From contig NZ_LT629969.1 in NCBI RefSeq assembly GCF_900104665.1, forward strand, positions 1 through 64,000: a stretch of 64,000 nt of DNA, in the 5' to 3' direction. Below the pieces are notes generated by a model that was not told the origin of the DNA, did not search any database, and worked only from the letters and a program-made list of their open reading frames with translations. This document shows, one piece after another, positions 34,779 through 41,068 of this stretch. This stretch comes from Traorella massiliensis (GTDB lineage: Bacteria > Bacillota_I > Bacilli_A > Erysipelotrichales > Erysipelotrichaceae). The translations under genes and the position numbers were made by a program. The number at the start of each line of letters is the position of its first letter. Positions within the stretch are counted from its first letter, which is position 1.

Positions 34779-34839
34779 AAAAGAGTACCTCCCTACTCTT
34801 TTATATGCACTTAATTCTCAAATTTCCCACTTTTAAAAA
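34779..34839 (-). promoter_or_regulatory. Rpn gene leader: promoter-like block and hairpin presenting the Shine-Dalgarno
   Basis: On the minus strand AAAAGAGTA-GGGAGG-TACTCTTTT forms a perfect 9-bp stem whose six-base loop is the ribosome-binding site (34779-34802). Upstream, TGGGAA, 18 bases and TATAAA form a block that is also found before the other two Rpn genes. The hairpin could tune translation. Confidence 0.55.
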
Positions 34840-34922
34840 AATTTGTATAAAAATTTACATGGACATGTTTTGATGGAAGAAAACATATAGTATGAAGCAC
34901 CTATCTTTGATTCTTTCAGAAA

Positions 34923-34987
34923 TGTAAGGAATTTAAGAAAATTGTAAGTATTATTAAAGGATTTTTCTAGGTCTTTTCTTTTATAAT
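34923..34987 (+). promoter_or_regulatory. Promoter of the mini-protein operon with BceR-type repeats
   Basis: TGTAAG at 34923-34928 and 34943-34948, 20 bp apart, are followed 39 bp after the second copy by TATAAT (34982-34987) without a -35. The bceA promoter has the same repeat, the same 20-bp spacing and a 38-bp distance to its -10. The bases before the second TGTAAG (GAAAAt versus GAAAAc) also agree. Control by the same response regulator is inferred. Confidence 0.65.
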
Positions 34988-35012
34988 AAAAGCATCAAAG
35001 GAGTGTATGATT

Positions 35013-35102
35013 ATGAAGAAAAGTTTTCAGTATTTATTAATAGGAAGCGGTATCGTACTTGGAGCATTGGTTTTAATAATGAAACAGAAAAGGGGAAGAT
35101 AG
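35013..35102 (+). CDS. 29-residue membrane peptide 1
   Basis: AAAGGAG (34997-35003) is nine bases before ATG 35013; an ATG at 35007 is too close. The peptide has a short basic start (MKKSFQ), one hydrophobic helix (YLLIGSGIVLGALVLIM) and a very basic tail (KQKRGR). It is the first of three small ORFs in tandem. It may be a small membrane regulator or a transporter subunit. The family is not recognised. Confidence 0.6.
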   Translation: MKKSFQYLLIGSGIVLGALVLIMKQKRGR

Positions 35103-35104
35103 AG

Positions 35105-35194
35105 ATGGATTTCGCAAAGGAAATTATATTATTAAGTATTTTGATGGGATTGATGTTTATTGGATTGTATAAGGTGAGTGAGCATGGAAACTAA
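35105..35194 (+). CDS. 29-residue membrane peptide 2
   Basis: Starts two bases after the stop of peptide 1, with GGGGAAGATAGAG before the ATG. It has an acidic/basic start (MDFAKE), one hydrophobic helix (IILLSILMGLMFIGLY) and a polar tail (KVSEHGN). Close packing with its neighbours supports an operon. KdpF has a similar size, but no kdp genes are nearby. Confidence 0.6.
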   Translation: MDFAKEIILLSILMGLMFIGLYKVSEHGN

Positions 35195-35285
35195 TTTGCA
35201 GTTTATATGTATTTTAATAGAAGTAGTGATTTGGGGTATATTGATGCTTTATTTTCACTATCGAAATCAAAGGCAAAAGAAATAG
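35184..35285 (+). CDS. 33-residue membrane peptide 3
   Basis: Overlaps peptide 2 by 11 bases and starts at ATG 35184 after AGGTGAGTGAG. One hydrophobic helix (FICILIEVVIWGILMLYF) is followed by a basic tail (HYRNQRQKK). The tail codons run into the terminator that follows. Three overlapping single-helix peptides under one promoter suggest a small membrane complex. Confidence 0.6.
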   Translation: METNLQFICILIEVVIWGILMLYFHYRNQRQKK

Positions 35286-35300
35286 TCTTTGATTTTTTTT
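35264..35300 (+). terminator. Terminator of the mini-protein operon
   Basis: AAATCAAAG (35264-35272) pairs with CTTTGATTT (35287-35295) across a 14-base loop, followed by a run of T. Confidence 0.6.
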
Positions 35301-35339
35301 ATTATGTTTTTTGTGTTTTTTAAAAAAAAGGAGGTAAAA

Positions 35340-35387
35340 ATGGGTAATTCTGGGCTTATTTTGATGTTTATATGTAAAATGTTATAG
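35340..35387 (+). CDS. Possible 15-residue peptide
   Basis: AAAAAAAAGGAGGTAAAAATG is an ideal ribosome site and start, yet only 15 codons (MGNSGLILMFICKML) follow before TAG. It lies between the mini-protein terminator and the tagG promoter. It could be a leader peptide, a microprotein or the relic of a lost gene. Confidence 0.3.
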   Translation: MGNSGLILMFICKML

Positions 35388-35447
35388 TTAAATTCAAGTA
35401 ATTATTGTATAATTGAAGTAAATTTTGAATAAATTTGAAAGGAAGGC

Positions 35448-36260
35448 ATGAAAATGCTTAAAAGCGTATACTATGTACTGAATGAGAACTTTACAAATCT
35501 ATATCGAATTTTTTGTATCTCTCGATATGAATTGCTTGCGGATATGCGTGATTCTAAGTTTGGTTTATTTTGGAATTTTGCTTCTCCTGCAATTCAGGTC
35601 ATTACTTACTGGCTGGTATTTGGTATAGGAATGAATCGGAAAGGATATGATGGGGTGCCCTATCTTCCTTGGGTCATCGTAGGTTTTGCGGCATGGTGGT
35701 ATCTTCAGCCATGTATTACTCAGGGCTGCAGTGCTGTATTCTCAAAAAAAGATGTCATTACGAAGATGAAATTTCCGATCAGCATTTTGCCGGCAACAGT
35801 ATGTGCTAAAGAATTTTTTAATCATTTATGTATGATGGCAATTACAATCGTAGTACTTTTGCTTTATGGATATCGACCGAATATTTATTGGCTGAATTTA
35901 ATTTATTATGCCTTTTGTGCTTTTATGTTTGTAGAGTCATTATCGTTAGTTACATCTGTTTTAACGATGATGTGGCGTGATGTAAAGAAGCTTGTTGTTT
36001 CTTTGATGCGTATGATTTTATATTTATCACCTGTACTTTGGCCGGCTGCTTTTAGTCAGTTTCCTTTTATGACATTTGTGATGAAATTAAATCCGGTTTA
36101 TTACATTGTTACAGGTTATCGTGATGCGGTGTTTTTTAATAAGAGCTTTTTAAGACATCCAGCCATGGGACTATATTTTTGGATCGTTGTTTTGGTGCTG
36201 TTTGTCATAGGTTCAAGTCTGATGTACCATTTCAAGAAGAAAATGATTGATATGATCTAA
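35448..36260 (+). CDS. tagG: Teichoic acid ABC transporter permease
   Basis: 270 residues with six membrane segments, of the ABC-2 family: ELLADMRDSKFGLFWNFASP, WLVFGIGMNR, and LSPVLWPA with NPVYYIVTGYRDAVFF near the end. With TagH it flips lipid-linked wall teichoic acid to the outer face. AAAGGAAGG lies just before the ATG. TATAAT at 35408-35413 is the likely -10. First gene of the teichoic acid cluster and 10 bases before tagH. Confidence 0.92.
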   Translation: MKMLKSVYYVLNENFTNLYRIFCISRYELLADMRDSKFGLFWNFASPAIQVITYWLVFGIGMNRKGYDGVPYLPWVIVGFAAWWYLQPCITQGCSAVFSKKDVITKMKFPISILPATVCAKEFFNHLCMMAITIVVLLLYGYRPNIYWLNLIYYAFCAFMFVESLSLVTSVLTMMWRDVKKLVVSLMRMILYLSPVLWPAAFSQFPFMTFVMKLNPVYYIVTGYRDAVFFNKSFLRHPAMGLYFWIVVLVLFVIGSSLMYHFKKKMIDMI

Positions 36261-36270
36261 GAGGTGCAAC

Positions 36271-37089
36271 ATGGATAAGAAAATAGAGTATGCTGTGGAA
36301 ATGAATCATGTTTCCAAAATTTATGCGCTAAAACAAAAAGAAAAGAAAAAGAAGAAAGAATATTTTTATGCTTTAAAAGATATTAGTTTTCAAATTGAAA
36401 AAGGTGATGTCGTTGGTATCTTAGGAACGAATGGCTCAGGAAAGTCAACTTTGTCATTGATCTTAGCAGGTATTTCTGATCATGATGGTGGAGAGATGAT
36501 CGTCAATGGTGAACAGGCTTTGATTTCAATCAATACCGGTTTGAATCAGCAATTGACTGGTGAAGAGAATATTAATGTAAAGGGAGCGTTGTTAGGTCTT
36601 TCTAAGAAAAGAATTGCGGAAATTAAAGAGGGTGTGATTGAATTTGCGGAATTAGGTGATTTTCTTTATCAGCCGGTAAAGAAATATTCCAGTGGTATGA
36701 AATCAAGACTTGGATTTTCGATTTCTTTGGCTTTGAATCCGGATATATTTATTGTCGATGAAGCACTATCTGTAGGAGATAAGGGTTTTGCACAGAAGTG
36801 TCTGAATCGGATGATGCAGCTTCGAGATGAAAAGAATAAAACGATCTTCTTTATTTCCCATTCACTTCCTCAGGTGAGAAGTTTCTGTAAGAAAGGAATG
36901 TGGATCGAAGGAGGAAAGCTGATTGAATTTGGAGAAATTAATGAAGTGTGTGATCATTATGCAGCGTATGTAGATCACTATAATTCATTAAATGAAAAAG
37001 AGAAAAAGAAAGTTCGTGATGAAAAATTTAATGAACGTCTTATAAAAGGGGAAATAAAAAAAGGTTTCTGGGAACATATATTCAAATAG
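36271..37089 (+). CDS. tagH: Teichoic acid ABC transporter ATP-binding protein
   Basis: 272 residues. Walker A GTNGSGKST, signature YSSGMKSRLGFSI, Walker B IFIVDEALSVGD and ISHS H-loop. LSVGDKGFAQKCLNRM is typical of exporters of surface polymers. It lacks the long C-terminal extension of Bacillus subtilis TagH, ending soon after the nucleotide-binding domain with a basic tail. Powers translocation with TagG. Confidence 0.93.
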   Translation: MDKKIEYAVEMNHVSKIYALKQKEKKKKKEYFYALKDISFQIEKGDVVGILGTNGSGKSTLSLILAGISDHDGGEMIVNGEQALISINTGLNQQLTGEENINVKGALLGLSKKRIAEIKEGVIEFAELGDFLYQPVKKYSSGMKSRLGFSISLALNPDIFIVDEALSVGDKGFAQKCLNRMMQLRDEKNKTIFFISHSLPQVRSFCKKGMWIEGGKLIEFGEINEVCDHYAAYVDHYNSLNEKEKKKVRDEKFNERLIKGEIKKGFWEHIFK

Positions 37090-37099
37090 CGGAGGTTAT

Positions 37100-37492
37100 A
37101 TGAAAAAGGTTATTACATATGGTACATTTGATTTATTCCATGTAGGGCATCTAAATTTATTAAGACGAGCGAAAGAATTAGGTGATTATCTTATCGTAGC
37201 GGTATCTAGTGATGCATTTAATGCGATGAAGGGAAAGCAATGTGCGATTCCTGATTATGAACGTATGGAGATCGTACAGGCAATCAAATATGTTGATAAG
37301 GTCATTTTAGAAGAATCTTGGGAACAAAAAATATCAGATGTGCAGAAATATGATGTAGATATCTTTGTAATGGGAGATGACTGGAAGGGAAAATTTGATT
37401 TTCTAAAAGATTACTGTGAAGTAGTGTATCTTCCTAGAACGGAAGGAATTAGTACAACACAGATTAAGGAAGAAATGAAAGAAAGTATGTGA
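37100..37492 (+). CDS. tagD: Glycerol-3-phosphate cytidylyltransferase
   Basis: 130 residues. Joins CTP and glycerol 3-phosphate to CDP-glycerol, the donor for the polymerases encoded next. The nucleotidyltransferase motif TYGTFDLFHVGHLNLLRRAK (with HxGH) and the C-terminal RTEGISTTQIKE are diagnostic. GGAGG precedes the ATG. A normal length and a complete active site. Confidence 0.97.
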   Translation: MKKVITYGTFDLFHVGHLNLLRRAKELGDYLIVAVSSDAFNAMKGKQCAIPDYERMEIVQAIKYVDKVILEESWEQKISDVQKYDVDIFVMGDDWKGKFDFLKDYCEVVYLPRTEGISTTQIKEEMKESM

Positions 37493-37500
37493 GGCTTCTT

Positions 37501-38682
37501 ATGAAATCTTTGCAGATTGCTAAAAAAGGGATAGTTTGGATTTTAAAAATTTTATGCCGAATATTTTATGCTGTTGTACCAGTTAAAGACAATTCTATTG
37601 TTTTTATGGCCTATCATGGCAGAGGATACTTAGACAATCCAAAAGCTATTTATGAGGAAATGACAAAAGATCCAAAATTTAAAGATTATCAATTTTATTG
37701 GGTTTTGCGTCATAAAAATGATTGTCCTTCAAATGCCATATCTGTCAAATATATGAGTATACACTATCTTTATATATTTGCCAGAGCTAAATATTGGGTT
37801 GTAAACTGTAAGCTTCCGCAATATATTTATAAAAAAAAGAATCAAATCTATCTTCAAACATGGCATGGAACACCTTTGAAAAAGTTAGGACATGATATTG
37901 AAGTATCAGCAGATATGAAATTTTACAGAAGTGGTCTTAGTCAAAAAGAAATGTTATGTACATATGACGATGATGTAGCTAAATATAACTATTTAATCTC
38001 TCCGAATCCTTTTACCACTAAAGTTTTTCCATCAGCTTTTCATATTAGTCCTGAAAAGCTTATAGAAGTAGGTTATCCGAGAAATGACATATTAAGCAAT
38101 CAAAATGTAGAATTAATTGAAAACATAAAAAGAACCTTAAATTTACCATTCGATAAAAAGGTTATTTTATATGCACCAACCTGGCGTGATGATTCATTTG
38201 TTACAAAAGGCTATACGTTTGAATTAAAAGCAGATTTTAAAAAATGGAAAATACTTTTACAAGATGAATATATTGTGCTGTTTAAACCACATTATTTAAT
38301 CGTAAATAAGATAGATAGTATTCAGGAATTAGACGGCTTCTTATATTCAATTGATGCAGATTTTGATATCAATTATTTATATTTAGTTAGTGATATTCTA
38401 ATTACAGATTATTCGAGTGTCTTTTTTGATTATGCGATTTTAAATCGTCCTATTTATTTTTATATGTATGATCGTAGCAATTATCAGCATCAACTGAGGG
38501 GATTTTATCTCGATGTAGATAAAGACCTTCCTGGCAAAGTATATGAAAATGAAGACGAAATGTTGGAAGATGTTAAAGATAAAAAATTCGATTATCAGAA
38601 ATTAAAAGAATTCAATCATGAATTTAATTGCTTCCAAGATGGTCAGTGTTCAAAAAAAGTTATAGATACGGTATTTTGTTAG
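37501..38682 (+). CDS. CDP-glycerol glycerophosphotransferase (TagF/TagB family) 1
   Basis: 393 residues. The family's motifs are complete: TWHGTPLKKLGHD, YAPTWRDD, FKPHY and SDILITDYSSVFFDYA. Adds glycerol phosphate units from CDP-glycerol to the teichoic acid chain at the cytoplasmic face. GTGAGG is six bases before ATG 37501; the in-frame GTG 37489 overlaps tagD and is less likely. Whether it primes or polymerises cannot be told from sequence. Confidence 0.9.
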   Translation: MKSLQIAKKGIVWILKILCRIFYAVVPVKDNSIVFMAYHGRGYLDNPKAIYEEMTKDPKFKDYQFYWVLRHKNDCPSNAISVKYMSIHYLYIFARAKYWVVNCKLPQYIYKKKNQIYLQTWHGTPLKKLGHDIEVSADMKFYRSGLSQKEMLCTYDDDVAKYNYLISPNPFTTKVFPSAFHISPEKLIEVGYPRNDILSNQNVELIENIKRTLNLPFDKKVILYAPTWRDDSFVTKGYTFELKADFKKWKILLQDEYIVLFKPHYLIVNKIDSIQELDGFLYSIDADFDINYLYLVSDILITDYSSVFFDYAILNRPIYFYMYDRSNYQHQLRGFYLDVDKDLPGKVYENEDEMLEDVKDKKFDYQKLKEFNHEFNCFQDGQCSKKVIDTVFC

Positions 38683-38699
38683 GCGGGAGGAGTCGAAAA

Positions 38700-39809
38700 A
38701 TGTATTGGAAAGAAAAGATTCTTTATATTACACTCAGTTTATTAAAAGTATTTTTTCCTTTTATGAAAATCAGATCTAATAAAATAGTATTCGTTTCATT
38801 GGAAAGCAATAAACTTGAAAATGAATTTAAAATGCTTAGTAAACAATTGATGAGGGATAATCAATATGATTTACAATATGTGCTTTTTAAATTTGATGGT
38901 ACATTATTAGGAACAGTAAAATATTTTTTTGTTTGTATTCATCAATTTTTTGAAATAAATACAAGCAAATTAGTCATACTTGATTATAATAATTATGTTG
39001 TTTCTAAATTTAAACGCAAGGGTGTTCAGGTCTTGCAGCTTTGGCATGCCAGTGGTGCCATTAAAAAGTTTGGAAATGAAACAAAAAGGGACTATCCAAT
39101 TGCCAATTATGATTATGTAATTGCCAATTCAGATCAATTTAAGCCTTATTATGCAAAAGCTTTTGGAGTTTCAGAACAGCAAGTTATAGTAACAGGTATT
39201 CCTAAATGCGACTGCTTATACAATCCTGAATACTTAGAATCACGAAAAATAAAAATAATCGAAAAATATCCTCAAATACAAAATAAAAAAAAAGTTTTAT
39301 ATGCACCTACTTTTAGGGGGCGAATTACAAGCGGATTTAAAAATGTATATATGGATTTAAATAAATTACATGAGTTATTAGGAGAAGAATATGTAATTAT
39401 GTATAAGCTGCATCCTTTATTAAAAAATCATATCATTAGTAATCATCCTAATATTATCTGTTGTAATTCTGAGAATCTTTATCACCTTTTTTCTATAACT
39501 GATTATTTTATATCAGACTATTCAGCTATCATCTTTGATTTTTCCATTATGAATAAACCGATGATATTTTATGCTTTTGATTTAGATAAATATAAAGAGG
39601 AAACGGGTATTTTCCTAGATTATTTGAATGAGATGCCAGGTCCTGTGTGTTATAATGAAGAAGAAGTTGCAAACAGCATTCTTGCTGATGAATTTGATTT
39701 ATCCAAAATAGAAGTCTTTTGCAGAAAATATCATAAGTATAATGATGGTCATTCATTATCCAGGGTATTAACACTAATTAAAGATATTATGTCAAAGGAT
39801 GGTGCATGA
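38700..39809 (+). CDS. CDP-glycerol glycerophosphotransferase (TagB-like) 2
   Basis: 369 residues. Motifs differ from its neighbours: LWHASGAIKKFGNET, YAPTFRG, MYKLHPLL and SDYSAIIFDFSIM. This ASGAIKKF type resembles the priming TagB/TarB group, so it may add the first glycerol phosphate. GGGAGGAG lies before ATG 38700; the longer reading frame overlaps the previous gene's end. The next gene overlaps by ATGA. Confidence 0.86.
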   Translation: MYWKEKILYITLSLLKVFFPFMKIRSNKIVFVSLESNKLENEFKMLSKQLMRDNQYDLQYVLFKFDGTLLGTVKYFFVCIHQFFEINTSKLVILDYNNYVVSKFKRKGVQVLQLWHASGAIKKFGNETKRDYPIANYDYVIANSDQFKPYYAKAFGVSEQQVIVTGIPKCDCLYNPEYLESRKIKIIEKYPQIQNKKKVLYAPTFRGRITSGFKNVYMDLNKLHELLGEEYVIMYKLHPLLKNHIISNHPNIICCNSENLYHLFSITDYFISDYSAIIFDFSIMNKPMIFYAFDLDKYKEETGIFLDYLNEMPGPVCYNEEEVANSILADEFDLSKIEVFCRKYHKYNDGHSLSRVLTLIKDIMSKDGA

Positions 39810-41068
39810 TGAAAAAAATCAAAAGAATGATAAAAAAAATTGGGAAGCAATATCGAATTATAAATAAGTGTATTGACAGCATTCAAGCATACAGAAGAAA
39901 AAGATATTACAAGAAAATGTATCAGACAATGAAAGTGGATGATAAATTAGTTATTTTTGAAGCATTTTTAGGTAAACAGTTTGCTTGCAGTCCTAAAGCT
40001 CTTTATGAGGCAATGCTTCGTGATGAATATTTTAAAGACTTTATATTTGTGTGGGTATTTAGAAATCCTGCTCAAAGAAGAATGGAATTTACTGATCATC
40101 GAACAGTAATTGTGAAATATAATTCACGTAGATATTTTCGCTATTACGCACGAGCAAAATATTGGATTACAAATTGGCGATTATCTGATGCTATTATAAA
40201 AAAGGATAATCAAATTCTAATACAGACATGGCATGGGACCCCTTTGAAAAAAATAGGAATGGATTTAGAAATTGAAGGGAATGCGACAACATCTCAGAAA
40301 AAGGGGCATGCTATGTATCTAAATGATGCAAAAAAATACGATTATTTTATTTCACCTTCTGCGTTTTGTACGAAGGTATTTGCAAGTGCATTTGGATTAA
40401 ATCAATTAAATAAACAAAATATTTTAATCGAAACAGGTTATCCACGAAACGATTTTTTATTTCGTTATACTGAAGAAGACGTAAGAAATTTAAAAAAAGA
40501 GCTTCATTTACCTGAAAATAAAAAAATTATTCTGTATGCACCTACATGGAGAGATAATCAACATCAATTGGGTGTTGGATATACTTTCGATGCTTCAAAA
40601 TATATCAATGATTTCCTTGAATCAATTAGTGATGACTATATGGTTATTTTGCGTCTTCATTACTTGGTTGCTAATCAACTTGATCTTAGTGCCTTTAAAG
40701 GGAAAGCCATTGATTATTCTCGTTTAGATGACATTAATCGCTTATACGTTGTAAGCGATATGCTGGTCACAGATTATTCAAGTGTATTCTTCGACTATGC
40801 AAATTTGAATCGGCCAATGCTGTTTTATATGTATGATTTAGATGAATATCAATCAAACGTACGAGATTTTTATATCGATTTAAAAGAACTTCCTGGTCCT
40901 ATTGTTAAAAATGAAAGAGAACTTCTTCATGCAATTTATCATATTGATGAGATTACAGATAAATATAAAGAACGTTATCAAAAATTTAAACAGACTTATA
41001 ATTATCTGGATGATAAGGATTCAGGAAAGAGGGTCATAGATATTTGTGTGAAAGGAGAGCGTGCGTAA
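39806..41068 (+). CDS. CDP-glycerol glycerophosphotransferase (TagF family) 3
   Basis: 420 residues with a basic N-terminus (MMKKIKRMIKKIGKQYR) suited to membrane contact. The motifs are TWHGTPLKKIGMD, YAPTWRDN, RLHYLV and SDMLVTDYSSVFFDYA. It is closely like polymerase 1 (HGTPLKK, DYSSVFF), so the two may be polymerising enzymes with different acceptors. Overlaps its upstream neighbour by four bases and its downstream neighbour by one. Confidence 0.9.
   Translation: MMKKIKRMIKKIGKQYRIINKCIDSIQAYRRKRYYKKMYQTMKVDDKLVIFEAFLGKQFACSPKALYEAMLRDEYFKDFIFVWVFRNPAQRRMEFTDHRTVIVKYNSRRYFRYYARAKYWITNWRLSDAIIKKDNQILIQTWHGTPLKKIGMDLEIEGNATTSQKKGHAMYLNDAKKYDYFISPSAFCTKVFASAFGLNQLNKQNILIETGYPRNDFLFRYTEEDVRNLKKELHLPENKKIILYAPTWRDNQHQLGVGYTFDASKYINDFLESISDDYMVILRLHYLVANQLDLSAFKGKAIDYSRLDDINRLYVVSDMLVTDYSSVFFDYANLNRPMLFYMYDLDEYQSNVRDFYIDLKELPGPIVKNERELLHAIYHIDEITDKYKERYQKFKQTYNYLDDKDSGKRVIDICVKGERA

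Noticed and set aside
35105-35194. KdpF identity for the 29-residue peptide
   Set aside because: Only the length is alike; no kdpABC genes are in the window and the sequence pattern differs.
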